Part shown: in pieces, positions 27,852-36,414 of the stretch
Layout of the letters: the number at the start of each line of letters is the position of its first letter
Position numbering within the stretch: the stretch's first letter is position 1
Assembly (NCBI RefSeq): GCF_000225525.1
Contig: NZ_AGBF01000033.1
Span: 1-54,931 of the forward strand
Direction of reading: 5' to 3'
Length of the DNA: 54,931 nucleotides
Source of the DNA: Streptomyces zinciresistens K42
GTDB lineage: Bacteria; Actinomycetota; Actinomycetes; Streptomycetales; Streptomycetaceae
The notes under the pieces: generated by a model
Database searches by the model: none
What the model was told of the DNA's origin: nothing
Seen by the model: only the letters and a program-made list of their open reading frames with translations
Translations under genes and position numbers: made by a program

Positions 27852-29051
27852 GTGACGGACTCGCTGCGACCGCAAGGCCACGACAGAGCGCCACTCCCCC
27901 CGCCACAGCAGTCGGCGGACGGAGTGCCGAGTCCGCGCTCCCCGCAGAACACGAAGACCGCAGGCGACAGACCGGCGCCCACCGGCGCCAAGCAGCGCGA
28001 CGCGTTCTTCGACAACGCCAAGTACCTGGCGATCGTGCTCGTCGCCGTAGGACACGCCTGGGAGCCCGTCAAGGGCGACAGCCGGCTCCTGGAAGCGATG
28101 TACACCGTCGTGTACACCTTCCACATGCCGGCGTTCATCGTCATCTCCGGCTACTTCTCACGCAGTTTCGACGCGAACCCCACCCGGATCAAGCGCCTGA
28201 TCACCGGCGTCGCCGTGCCGTACGTCATCTTCGAGGCGGCGTACCCGCTGTTCAAGCGGTGGCTGGACAACGACCCCGGGCAGGAGATCAGCCTCCTCGA
28301 CCCGTGGTACCTGACCTGGTTCCTGGTGGCCCTGTTCATCTGGCGCCTGAGCACCCCCGTCTGGAAGGCGGTGCGCTGGCCGCTGCCCCTCGCGCTCGGC
28401 ATCGCCATGTTCGGGTCCGTCTCCCCGCAGATCGGTGACGACCTCGACCTCCAGCGCGTGCTGCAGTTCCTGCCGTTCTTCGTGCTGGGGCTGTGTCTGA
28501 AGCCCGAGCACTTCCAGATGGTGCAGACGCGCGCGATGCGGATCGCGGCCGTGCCGGTGTTCGCCGTGGCGCTGGCCGTCGGCTGGTGGGCGGTGCCGCG
28601 CATGAACACCGCGTGGTTCTACCACCGCGACTCCGCGCAGGAGCTGGGCGCGCCCTGGTGGGCCGGCCCGATCATGACGCTGGCGCTGTTCGGCTGCTCA
28701 CTGCTGCTGACGGCCTGCTTCTTCGCCCTGGTGCCGCGCCGCCGGACGTGGTTCACGGCGCTCGGCGAAGGCACCCTGTACGGCTACCTGCTGCACGGCT
28801 TCGTCGTGAAGGGGGGCGACTACCTGGGCTGGTTCGAGCCGGCCTGGCTGCACAGCGCGGGCGGCAAGATCTTCGTCTCCGTCGTCGCGGTCATCGGTGT
28901 CACCCTGCTGTGCACCAAGCCCGTCCGCAGCGTCTTCCGGTTCGCCGTCGAGCCCAGGATGGAGTGGGCGTTCCGGCGGGACGCGGCGGAGCTGGCCCGC
29001 CAGCGGGAGAAGCGCGAGGGCAGCACCGCACGGGAGAAGGTCGACGCCTGA
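27852..29051 (+). CDS. Acyltransferase-3 family membrane protein
   Basis: This 399-residue protein has about 10 transmembrane helices after a 50-residue Pro-rich cytoplasmic leader. The core begins RDAFFDNAKYLAIVLVAVGH with the family's conserved His, followed by the TFHMPAFIVISGYFS motif, as in OafA/YrhL-type and fucose 4-O-acetylase-like (Acyl_transf_3) proteins. These O-acylate sugars or other cell-surface molecules using cytoplasmic acyl-CoA. The acceptor is unknown. The start is GTG 27852 preceded by GGGAGG. Transcribed alone, converging on the HD gene. Confidence 0.88.
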   Translation: MTDSLRPQGHDRAPLPPPQQSADGVPSPRSPQNTKTAGDRPAPTGAKQRDAFFDNAKYLAIVLVAVGHAWEPVKGDSRLLEAMYTVVYTFHMPAFIVISGYFSRSFDANPTRIKRLITGVAVPYVIFEAAYPLFKRWLDNDPGQEISLLDPWYLTWFLVALFIWRLSTPVWKAVRWPLPLALGIAMFGSVSPQIGDDLDLQRVLQFLPFFVLGLCLKPEHFQMVQTRAMRIAAVPVFAVALAVGWWAVPRMNTAWFYHRDSAQELGAPWWAGPIMTLALFGCSLLLTACFFALVPRRRTWFTALGEGTLYGYLLHGFVVKGGDYLGWFEPAWLHSAGGKIFVSVVAVIGVTLLCTKPVRSVFRFAVEPRMEWAFRRDAAELARQREKREGSTAREKVDA

Positions 29052-29066
29052 CCCCTCCCCGGCCCG

Positions 29067-29555
29067 TCACCCGGAGGCCGGCCCCTGCGGCCGGTCTCCG
29101 CCCAGACCGAGAAGCGCGCGCATCGTCGCGTACTTCTCGGTCAGTCGTTTCCGGGTCGGCTCGTCGAGCACCGCGAGGCGGGCCGGGTCCGCGTTGTGCG
29201 CCAGGTCCGCCTCCTTCACCAGCAGGGCGCCGGGGGTGGCGCGGACGCGTGCCGCGTACTGCCCGGCCGTCTCGCCCCCGCGCTTGGTGACGGCCAGCAC
29301 GATGGCCTTGGTACGACGGCTCAACGCCGCCTCGGTGAGCCACTGTTCGGACAGGGCGTCGTCCTCCACGGCGTCGTGCAGCCAGGCCGCGGCGATCTGG
29401 TCGGCGTCACCGCCCCGGGCGCGCACGCCCTCGGCGACGGCGCTCAGGTGCTCGGCGTAGGGGCGGCCGGCCTTGTCGGTCTGGCCGGCGTGGGCGGTGC
29501 GGGCCAGGGCCTCGACCTCGGCGGGGGAGAGCGGGGTGCGGGATGTCTCGGTCAC
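29067..29555 (-). CDS. HD-domain phosphohydrolase-like protein
   Basis: This 162-residue protein has the HD signature AWLHDAVEDD, an early conserved His (RTAHAGQTDKAGRPYAEHL) and KEADLAHNAD. The layout resembles the hydrolase half of RelA/SpoT and small (p)ppGpp hydrolases (Mesh1-like). It could degrade (p)ppGpp or another nucleotide. It starts with GTG 29555, 25 bp after the PP2C gene, and is likely co-transcribed with it. Confidence 0.8.
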   Translation of the reverse strand: MTETSRTPLSPAEVEALARTAHAGQTDKAGRPYAEHLSAVAEGVRARGGDADQIAAAWLHDAVEDDALSEQWLTEAALSRRTKAIVLAVTKRGGETAGQYAARVRATPGALLVKEADLAHNADPARLAVLDEPTRKRLTEKYATMRALLGLGGDRPQGPASG

Positions 29556-29580
29556 CCCTCCAGTGTCCCGCCCCGCGGGG

Positions 29581-30762
29581 TCAGAGGGCGGCCGCGTGGG
29601 CGGTCGGGCCCTCGCGGCAGATCAGCAGCAGCGCCCGGTCGTCGTTGACGTCCTTGGCCACCGCCTCGATGAGGTGCCAGGCCGCGCCGTGGAAGCCCGC
29701 CGCCACATAGCGGTCCGCCTCTCCGGTGAGCCGGTCGATGCCCTCCACGATGTCCCGCTCGGAGGTCTCGACCAGTCCGTCGGTGAACAGCATCAGGACG
29801 TCGCCGGGGCGCAGGGAGCCCTTCACCGGGTCGAACTGGGCGCCGTCGTACACCCCGAGAAGGGGGCCCTCGGCGGCCTTCTCCTCCCAGCGGCCGGTGC
29901 CCGCGCTGAGCTGGAGGCCCGGCGGATGGCCCGCCGAGTACAGCTCGTAGTCGCCCGAGTCCAGGTCGAGGACGAGGTGGATGGAGGTGGCGAAGCCCTC
30001 GTCCCAGTCCTGGCGCAGGAGATAGCCGTTGGCGGCGGGCAGGAACGCGTGCGGGGGCAGGCTGCCGAGCAGACCGCCGAAGGCGCCGGACAGCAGCAGG
30101 GCGCGGGAGCCCGCGTCCATGCCCTTGCCGGAGACGTCGGTCAGGACGGCCTCCAGGGTGCGGCCGCCGTTGGTGCGGGCCGCGACGACGAAGTCGCCGG
30201 AGAAGGACTGCCCGCCCGCCGGGCGCAGGGCCATCTCGCGGTGCCAGCCGTGCGGCAGGTGGGGCAGCTCGCTCTGTACGCGGATGCGCTCGCGCAGGTC
30301 GAAGAGCATCGTGCCGCCGCGGCGCCAGGGCACGCCGACGCGGCTGCGGAACTGCGCGATGAGCAGACCGAACGAGCCGCACGCCGCCACGACCAGGACC
30401 ACGCCGGGGGTGACGCGGGACGGGCCCTCCGTGTAGGGGCCGAGCCGGATCGACTCGACGATCAGCGCGGTGGCCGCCGCCGCGTACAGCCCGAGCAGGC
30501 TCGCCGGGCGCAGCAGCAGGCCGCCCGCGACGATCGGCAGCACCAGCGCGGCCGGTGAGATCCAGACCGGGTTGGCCATGGTCGCGGCGCAGATCAGCGG
30601 CACGGTCAGCAGGAGTCCGGCCAGCGCGACCCAGTCCGAGCCGTCGCCGCGGAAGTAGTCCACGGCGCTTCTGCGCAGGCCGACGCGGGCCCGGTGCCAC
30701 TGCATTCTCCACCGGGCCGCGAACGTCTCGGCGGCCGTGCGCCGCTCTCGTCCTGCTGCCAT
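29581..30762 (-). CDS. Membrane-bound PP2C/SpoIIE-type serine phosphatase
   Basis: This 393-residue protein has an N-terminal membrane domain with about four helices (residues 45-140). The cytoplasmic PP2C/SpoIIE phosphatase domain (about 165-385) has metal-binding motifs GGQSFSGDFV, LTDVSGKGMDAG, SAGHPPGLQL and LFTDGLVET, and the final DDRALLLI. Such enzymes dephosphorylate anti-anti-sigma factors or related switches in Streptomyces. No sensor domain other than the membrane part is visible, and no anti-sigma gene is adjacent. ATG 30762 lacks a clear Shine-Dalgarno. A TAGGGT -10-like element lies 10-15 bases upstream, so it may be leaderless. Confidence 0.9.
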   Translation of the reverse strand: MAAGRERRTAAETFAARWRMQWHRARVGLRRSAVDYFRGDGSDWVALAGLLLTVPLICAATMANPVWISPAALVLPIVAGGLLLRPASLLGLYAAAATALIVESIRLGPYTEGPSRVTPGVVLVVAACGSFGLLIAQFRSRVGVPWRRGGTMLFDLRERIRVQSELPHLPHGWHREMALRPAGGQSFSGDFVVAARTNGGRTLEAVLTDVSGKGMDAGSRALLLSGAFGGLLGSLPPHAFLPAANGYLLRQDWDEGFATSIHLVLDLDSGDYELYSAGHPPGLQLSAGTGRWEEKAAEGPLLGVYDGAQFDPVKGSLRPGDVLMLFTDGLVETSERDIVEGIDRLTGEADRYVAAGFHGAAWHLIEAVAKDVNDDRALLLICREGPTAHAAAL

Positions 30763-30924
30763 TAGTTCGGGACCCTATCCATCGGACCAGCTGCTTGGCA
30801 CGGGAGGTCCCACTTGTCCCCCGTCCGAGACTCAACTTCACAGTGAACTTCACGAGAAGGCGCCGCGTCGCCGTCAACGCGAAATTCCCTCGCTCGTCCC
30901 GCATCGCCCTGGTAGGCATGATTC

Positions 30925-32178
30925 ATGGCGAATCAGGGTGCACACCATGACGGCTTGGAGCTACGGACGCTGCGGCGCGACGAATGGGACATCTGGTACG
31001 ACACCCTGGTCCGTGCCTTCGGCGGGGTGCCGGAGGCGGCCGAGGAGCGCGAGCTGTGGAATTCTCTCATCTCTTACGACCGTTCGCTCGGTACTTGGGA
31101 CGGTGACGCGTGCGTGGGCACGACCGGCACGTTCCCCTTCCGGCTCACGGTGCCGGGCGGGGCGTCGGTGCCGGCGGCGGGCGTCACGATGGTGAGCGTG
31201 GCGGCGACGCACCGCAGGCGCGGTGTGCTGACGTCGATGATGCGCCGGCAGCTGGACGACGTGCGGGACCGGGGGTGGCCGCTGGCGGTGCTGACCGCCT
31301 CCGAGCCGGCGATCTACGGGCGGTTCGGCTACGGCGTCGGCACCTACCAGGTCAGCGCCGAGATCGACACCTCACGGGTCACGCTGTCGGTGCCGCCCGG
31401 CACCGATGACGTACGGCTGCGCTACGCCGTGGCTGCCGACGTCCTGGACGTGTGCGAGGCGGTGTACGCGCGCAGGGTGGCCGCCCGGCCGGGGATGGTC
31501 GCCCGGCTGCCCGGGTGGGAGCGGGTCGGGGTGCTGGACCCGGAGAGCGAGCGGGAGGGGGCCTCGCCGTTGCAGTGCGTGCTGGCGGAGCGCGGCGGCG
31601 AGGTCGTCGGGTGGGCCCGCTTCAGGGTCAAGCCCGAGTGGGACGCAGGGGGGCCGCGGGGCGCGGTGCATCTGCGGGACCTCCAGGCGCTGGACCCGGC
31701 CGCCGAAGCCGCCTTGTGGCGGCTGCTGTTCGGGATCGACCTGACGTCGACGGTGCGGGTGTGGTCGCGGCCGGTGGACGAGGCGTGGCAGCACCAGGTG
31801 TCGGACCTGCGGCGGTGCGCGGTGCGGGTGAAGGACTCCCTGCATGTGCGGCTGGTGGACGTCGGGGCCGCGCTGGAGGCGCGCACGTACCAGACGCCCG
31901 TGGACGTGGTGTTCGAGGTCGAGGACGCCTTCTGCCCCTGGAACAGCGGGCGTTGGCGGCTCAGCGGCGACTCCAAGGGCGCGTCGTGCGCGCGTACCCG
32001 CGATCAGGCCGATCTCGCCCTGTCCGTACGGGAGTTGGGTGCGGCCTATCTCGGCGGGGTGAACCTGGTGGCGCTGGGCGCGGCCGGGCGGGTGCGGGAG
32101 GCGCGCACGGGGGCGCTGGCGGAGGCGTCGGTGGGCTTCGCGTCCGCGGTGGCGCCCTGGCTGCCGCACGGCTTCTGA
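30925..32178 (+). CDS. Eis-like GNAT N-acetyltransferase
   Basis: This 417-residue protein has the three-part Eis layout: an N-terminal GNAT domain with the acetyl-CoA loop (VAATHRRRGVLTSMMRRQL), a second GNAT-like domain, and a C-terminal sterol-carrier-like domain ending in -HGF. The free C-terminal carboxylate acts as general base in Eis. FGYGVGTYQV is also typical. Eis enzymes acetylate amines of aminoglycosides or lysine-containing substrates; the natural substrate here is unknown. ATG 30925; divergent from the PP2C gene and convergent with the Nei-like glycosylase. Confidence 0.9.
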   Translation: MANQGAHHDGLELRTLRRDEWDIWYDTLVRAFGGVPEAAEERELWNSLISYDRSLGTWDGDACVGTTGTFPFRLTVPGGASVPAAGVTMVSVAATHRRRGVLTSMMRRQLDDVRDRGWPLAVLTASEPAIYGRFGYGVGTYQVSAEIDTSRVTLSVPPGTDDVRLRYAVAADVLDVCEAVYARRVAARPGMVARLPGWERVGVLDPESEREGASPLQCVLAERGGEVVGWARFRVKPEWDAGGPRGAVHLRDLQALDPAAEAALWRLLFGIDLTSTVRVWSRPVDEAWQHQVSDLRRCAVRVKDSLHVRLVDVGAALEARTYQTPVDVVFEVEDAFCPWNSGRWRLSGDSKGASCARTRDQADLALSVRELGAAYLGGVNLVALGAAGRVREARTGALAEASVGFASAVAPWLPHGF

Positions 32179-32221
32179 GACGGTGCCCGGGGGCGCCGCG
32201 GGCGTCGAAACCCCCCGCGCC

Positions 32222-33040
32222 TCACGGGCGTTGGCAGTTCGGGCACCAGAAGAGGTTGCGGGCGGCGAGGTCCGCGGTGCGGATCGCGCCGCCGCAGACG
32301 TGGCAGGGCAGGTTCGCCCGGCGGTAGACGTACACCTCGCCGCCGTGGTCGTCGACGCGGGGCGGGCGGCCCATCGCCTCCGGGGTGTGCTCGGGGCGGA
32401 CCGTGTCGATGCGGTTGTTGCGGACGCCCTCGCGCATGAGGGCGACGAGGTCCTGCCAGAGGGCGTCCCACTGGGCCGGGGTGATGTCCCGGCCCGCGCG
32501 GTAGGGGTCGATGCCGTGCCGGAAGAGGACCTCGGCGCGGTAGACGTTGCCGACGCCTGCGATGACCTTCTGGTCCATCAGCAGGGCGGCGACGGTGGTC
32601 CGGCTGCGGGAGACGCGGTGGTACGCCCGGTCCGGGTCGGCGTCCTCGCGCAGCGGGTCCGGGCCCAGGCGGTCGTGTATCGCCTGCTTCTCGGCGCCGG
32701 TGATCAGGGCGCAGGCGGCCGGGCCGCGCAGATCGACGTACGCGGTGCGGTGCGCGAGGCGCAGGCGGACGGTGTCCGCGGGCGGCGGCGCGGGGGCGGC
32801 GCCGAAGCCGACCTTGCCGAACAGGCCGAGGTGGATGTGGACCCAGTCGGTGGCGTGGAAGCCGCGGAATCCGAGGAAGAGGTGCTTTCCGTGGGCCTCG
32901 GTGCGGGTGAGCGCGGCGCGGTCGAGGAGGGCGGCGGCGTCGGAGAACTTGCCCTGGGGGCTGGTGACGCGGGGAGCCGTGCCGAGGAACGCGGCGGCGT
33001 AGTCCTGGGCCAGCCGGTGGATGGTGTGCCCCTCAGGCAC
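32222..33040 (-). CDS. nei: Fpg/Nei-family DNA glycosylase (AP lyase)
   Basis: This 272-residue base-excision repair enzyme starts VPEGHT, so Met removal exposes the catalytic Pro2 next to Glu3. Lys52 in the HGKHLFL hairpin is the usual substrate-binding lysine. The helix-two-turn-helix region VIAGVGNVYRAEVLF and a C-terminal zinc finger (CHVC...CPNC) are complete. The PEGHT start is typical of actinobacterial Nei2-like enzymes that remove oxidised pyrimidines. I chose GTG 33040, preceded by AAGGAG, because only this start places the proline at position 2. It is 107 bp downstream of rpiB. Confidence 0.93.
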   Translation of the reverse strand: MPEGHTIHRLAQDYAAAFLGTAPRVTSPQGKFSDAAALLDRAALTRTEAHGKHLFLGFRGFHATDWVHIHLGLFGKVGFGAAPAPPPADTVRLRLAHRTAYVDLRGPAACALITGAEKQAIHDRLGPDPLREDADPDRAYHRVSRSRTTVAALLMDQKVIAGVGNVYRAEVLFRHGIDPYRAGRDITPAQWDALWQDLVALMREGVRNNRIDTVRPEHTPEAMGRPPRVDDHGGEVYVYRRANLPCHVCGGAIRTADLAARNLFWCPNCQRP

Positions 33041-33147
33041 GGTGGCTCCTTCTTCGTCCTCGGGCTCGGTCCCGGGCATGACCCGGGCGCCGGACGGGCG
33101 GCGTCCGCCGGCCGGCGCCTCGGGTGCTCTCGCGGCTCGCCCGGGGG

Positions 33148-33633
33148 CTACTGCTGCGGGTGGTGGGGCGGGATCGGGGGGAGGTCGCCCGTGGTCTCGT
33201 AGGCGGCCAGCATGTCGATCCGGCGGACGTGGCGCTCCTCGCCCGAGAAGGGCGTGCCCAGGAAGATCTCGACGAACTTCGTCGCCTCCTCCGCGGTGTG
33301 CATGCGCGCGCCCACCGCGACGACGTTGGCGTCGTTGTGCTGGCGGCCCAGGGCGGCCGTCTCCTCGCTCCAGGCGAGTGCCGCGCGTACGCCCTCGACC
33401 TTGTTCGCGGCGATCTGCTCGCCGTTGCCGGAGCCGCCGATCACGATGCCGAGGGTGCCGGCGTCGGCGGCCGTGCGCTCAGCGGCGCGCAGGCAGAAGG
33501 GCGGGTAGTCGTCCTGGGCGTCGTAGACGTGGGGACCGCAGTCGACCGGGTCGTGACCGGCCGCCGTGAGCCACTCGACGAGGTGGTTCTTGAGTTCGTA
33601 GCCCGCATGGTCCGAGCCGAGATACACGCGCAT
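33148..33633 (-). CDS. rpiB: Ribose-5-phosphate isomerase B
   Basis: This 161-residue LacA/RpiB-family enzyme interconverts ribose 5-phosphate and ribulose 5-phosphate. It has the N-terminal LGSDHAGYELK phosphate loop, the IVIGGSGNGEQIAANKV loop in which actinobacterial enzymes use a Glu instead of the active-site Cys, and WSEETAALGRQHNDANVVAVG. ATG 33633. It is next to the glycosylase gene on the same strand; no sugar operon surrounds it, so a housekeeping role is likely. Confidence 0.95.
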   Translation of the reverse strand: MRVYLGSDHAGYELKNHLVEWLTAAGHDPVDCGPHVYDAQDDYPPFCLRAAERTAADAGTLGIVIGGSGNGEQIAANKVEGVRAALAWSEETAALGRQHNDANVVAVGARMHTAEEATKFVEIFLGTPFSGEERHVRRIDMLAAYETTGDLPPIPPHHPQQ

Positions 33634-34025
33634 GCCACGAGTGTGACACGGCCGACCGGGGGCGGCAGCGTCGGGTGCCGATCACCCCGAGAGGAGTCCG
33701 GACAAGGGAAGCCCATGGAAATCTCAAGTCATGATCCCGATTCAAGGGTTCCGGAATCATTTCTCCTCGGATTCACCGGCCCGGCTCGTACGTCCCCCCA
33801 CGCTCCGCCCGTACGAGGACCGCTCCCCACGACTCCCCCACGACTCCCCACCGCCCGCGAGGGTGACAAGGGGAGGAGGAGCGCGGCGGCGGACGGGACC
33901 GGCGCGCACGCGCGTGCCTCCCCTTCCGCCGTCGCGGGCGGCGCGATCCGGACGGCCGCGGGGCCGTCCGGGGACGCGGAAGGGGCTCACCGGCCGGTGA
34001 GCCCCTTGCCGTCCCGGGCGCGGCG
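33634..34025. other. 392-bp region upstream of rpiB
   Basis: It contains the bioY terminator at its right end and a lower-GC patch at about 33700-33790. A minus-strand reading frame begins at ATG 33760 behind GAGGAGAA and reads MIPEPLNRDHDLRFPW, but it runs into rpiB out of frame. I do not recognise it as a gene. Otherwise it probably holds the rpiB promoter. Confidence 0.4.
33980..34007 (-). terminator. Terminator after bioY
   Basis: A perfect 28-bp palindrome with half-site AAGGGGCTCACCGG lies 19 bases beyond the bioY stop. Folded, it gives a long stem with a minimal loop. Confidence 0.85.
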
Positions 34026-34607
34026 TCAGCGGTTGATGAGCTTCCAGGCGGCGGGCAGCACGCCCATCGCCAGGGCCGCCTTCAGGGCGTCGCCGATCAG
34101 GAACGGGGTGAGGCCGGCCGCGATCGCGGCGCCCGCCGACATGCCGGTGGCCAGGGCCAGGTAGGGGACGCCGACGGCGTAGACGACCGCCTCGCCGAGC
34201 AGCATCGCGCCCGCCGTGCGCAGCGCGGTGCGGTCGGCGCCGCGCCGTGCGAGGGCGCCGACGACGGTGGCGGCGAGGATCATGCCGAGGACGTAGCCGA
34301 AGGAGGGGGCCGCGGCGCCGGAGGTGCCCTGCGCGAACCACGGCACGCCCGCGATGCCCACGAGCGCGTACAGCGCCAGGGAGAGGAAGCCGCGGCCGGC
34401 GCCCAGGGCCGTGCCGACGAGCAGCATCGCGAGGGTCTGGCCGGTCACCGCCACCGGGGAGCCGGGCACGGGAACGGCTATCTGGGCCGCGAGGCCGGTG
34501 AACGCGGCGCCGCCGGCGACGAGGGCGAGGTCACGCACCCGGGAGGCGGGCAGCAGGTCGGCGAGGACCTGCCCGGTGCGGACGGGGGCGGCGGCAGCGG
34601 TGCTCAT
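34026..34607 (-). CDS. bioY: Biotin transporter BioY (ECF S component)
   Basis: This 193-residue membrane protein has about six helices and is the biotin-specific binding subunit of an ECF-type importer. Typical elements are VPGSPVAVTGQTLAMLLVGTALG, LALYALVGIAGVPWFAQG and FGYVLGMILAA. No bioM/bioN energising genes are adjacent, so it acts alone or with a shared ECF module elsewhere. I chose ATG 34607 because the family starts there; the upstream 28 codons are unconserved. Confidence 0.93.
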   Translation of the reverse strand: MSTAAAAPVRTGQVLADLLPASRVRDLALVAGGAAFTGLAAQIAVPVPGSPVAVTGQTLAMLLVGTALGAGRGFLSLALYALVGIAGVPWFAQGTSGAAAPSFGYVLGMILAATVVGALARRGADRTALRTAGAMLLGEAVVYAVGVPYLALATGMSAGAAIAAGLTPFLIGDALKAALAMGVLPAAWKLINR

Positions 34608-34989
34608 GGGGACTCCGCGAGGTGAGGGCGGTACGGGACGGTGTGACGCTATCCCAGGGTGTTCGCCTCCCTCGCCGTCAGTGGTCGACAAAGGGCTGAG
34701 CGCGCGGTTGGTGGGCTTCGCACAAAGGACGGCCCGGACACCGGGGTGCGGGTGATACCGGTCACTGAGGCAGGGACGTCCGGCTCACAGAGCGGCCTCG
34801 GGGGCGACTGTGGGGTTCCACCAATCGTGTTGCCCGCGCGCGACCGGGGCCGGACCGGTGCCGGCGTGGTCCTGCGGTCCTGCTCGCGCACGGGCCGGTG
34901 GCGCGCAGCACCCTCGCCCGGCTGGCCGGGCCGTCGCCGGCCCCGGTGGCGGGGTTCTGCGCGCGGGGGCCGTTCCCCGTGCGGGCGCG
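34608..34989. other. 382-bp region upstream of bioY
   Basis: No gene was recognised. It should contain the bioY promoter and the end of the methyltransferase transcript. I saw no convincing biotin-regulator palindrome. Confidence 0.4.
34924..34942 (-). terminator. Possible terminator after the methyltransferase gene
   Basis: GGCCGG/CCGGCC stem with a 7-base loop, 48 bases beyond the methyltransferase stop. It is short and in very GC-rich DNA, so chance is possible. Confidence 0.35.
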
Positions 34990-35769
34990 TCAGGGCTTGC
35001 GGCCCAGGCCGCCGTGCTGGCCGATCGGCCGCGGGGCCTCCCCGCCCGGCTCGGGGCGCCAGAGCGGGACGGACACCACGCCGGGCTCCACCATCTCCAG
35101 GCCCTCGAAGAACGCCTCGATCATGCCGACCGGGCGCAGGAAGTACGGGACGGCACCGGTCTCGTTGTAGCCGTCCTGGGCGTTCTCGTAGTCCGGGTCG
35201 GTGCCCCGCGAGCCGTCGTTGACGCACAGGTAGCTGCCGGAGGGCAGCCCGGCCAGCAGGCCGCGGACCAGTTCGCGGGCGCGGTCGTAGTCGGCGACAT
35301 GGCCGAGGATGCCGCTGAGGATCAGGGCCGTGGGCCGGGAGAGGTCGAGGGTGCGCGAGGCCGCCTCGAGGATCTTCTCCGGCTCGTACAGGCTCAGGTC
35401 CTCGTACGCGGTGACGCCCTCGGGCGTCGAGGTGAGCAGGGCGCGCGCGTGCGCGAGGACCAGCGGGTCGTTGTCGACGTAGACGATCTTCGCCTCGGGT
35501 GCGAGGCGCTGGGCCACCTCGTGGGTGTTGTCGACGGTGGGCAGCCCCGTGCCGACGTCGAGGAACTGGCGTACGCCCGCCTCCGTGACCAGGTGGCGGA
35601 TGCTGCGTCCCAGGAACGCGCGGCTGCTGCGCGCGATCGTGACGATGCCGGGGAAGACGGCGGTGTACGCGTCGCCTGCCTCCTCGTCAACGGGGTAGTT
35701 GTCCTTGCCGCCGAGCCAGTAGTTCCAGATCCTGGCCGAGTGGGGTACCGAGGTGTCGATCTCCGTCAT
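34990..35769 (-). CDS. SAM-dependent methyltransferase, DUF574 family
   Basis: This 259-residue protein belongs to the actinobacterial PF04672 (DUF574) group. It has the N-terminal signature HSARIWNYWLGGKDNYPVD, the SAM-binding motif FLDVGTGLPTVDNTHEVAQ, VYVDNDPLVLAHARAL and VPYFLRPVGMIEAFFEGL. Streptomyces encode dozens of these; substrates are unknown. ATG 35769 is 12 bp after the phosphatase gene, so it probably ends the FGGY-phosphatase-methyltransferase transcript. Confidence 0.9.
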   Translation of the reverse strand: MTEIDTSVPHSARIWNYWLGGKDNYPVDEEAGDAYTAVFPGIVTIARSSRAFLGRSIRHLVTEAGVRQFLDVGTGLPTVDNTHEVAQRLAPEAKIVYVDNDPLVLAHARALLTSTPEGVTAYEDLSLYEPEKILEAASRTLDLSRPTALILSGILGHVADYDRARELVRGLLAGLPSGSYLCVNDGSRGTDPDYENAQDGYNETGAVPYFLRPVGMIEAFFEGLEMVEPGVVSVPLWRPEPGGEAPRPIGQHGGLGRKP

Positions 35770-35781
35770 GTGCCCATCGTG

Positions 35782-36414
35782 CTACGGCAGGTCGGGGTCG
35801 CACGGCACATTGAGGGAGAGAAGTGCCGCGGATCCGTCCGATCTCACGAGGAGTTCGCTGATCGCCGCGTTGCGCAACCGGGGGAACACGCTGCGGTACC
35901 GGCCGGGCGGGATCGACAGCAGTGTGCACAGCACGAGCCGCAGCAGGGTGTTGTGCGCGACGACCAGGACGCGCCCGTCCGGATGCGCGGCGGCGATGCG
36001 CCGCAGGGCGGCGGCACCGCGTCCGGCCGCGGCGGCGGGGTCCTCCGCGCCGGGGAAGGGATGGGCGGCCGGGTCGTCGCGGAACGCCCGTGCCGCGGCC
36101 GGGTCCTCGGCGGCGAACTCCGCGAGCGTACGGCCCTCCACCACCCCGAAGTCGCACTCGCGCAGGCCGGGTTCGCGCCGCGCGGTGAGCCCGAGGGCCC
36201 GGCAGGCGGGTGCGGCGGTGGCGACCGCCCGGGACAGCGGCGAGGTCCACACCGCGTCGACGGGCCGGGCGCGGACCCAGCGGCCGAGGGCCTCGGCCTG
36301 GGCGCGCCCGGTGTCGGTGAGGGGCACGTCGCTGATCCCGGCGTAGCGGTTCTCGGCGTGCCAGACGGTCTGCCCGTGGCGGGCCAGCAGCAGGGTCGCG
36401 GCAGGGGTGCTCAT
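35782..36414 (-). CDS. Histidine phosphatase family protein (phosphoglycerate mutase-like)
   Basis: This 210-residue protein has the phosphohistidine motif LLLARHGQTVWHAENRYAG, Arg/Glu catalytic partners (SPLSRAVATA, ECDFGVVEGRT) and the second His in VLVVAHNTLLRLVLC. It most likely dephosphorylates a small sugar phosphate; true mutase activity is unlikely from context. ATG 36414 overlaps the FGGY kinase stop in ATGA, implying coupled translation. A kinase and phosphatase pair suggests control of a sugar-phosphate pool, or recycling of a toxic phosphate ester (inference). Confidence 0.9.
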   Translation of the reverse strand: MSTPAATLLLARHGQTVWHAENRYAGISDVPLTDTGRAQAEALGRWVRARPVDAVWTSPLSRAVATAAPACRALGLTARREPGLRECDFGVVEGRTLAEFAAEDPAAARAFRDDPAAHPFPGAEDPAAAAGRGAAALRRIAAAHPDGRVLVVAHNTLLRLVLCTLLSIPPGRYRSVFPRLRNAAISELLVRSDGSAALLSLNVPCDPDLP

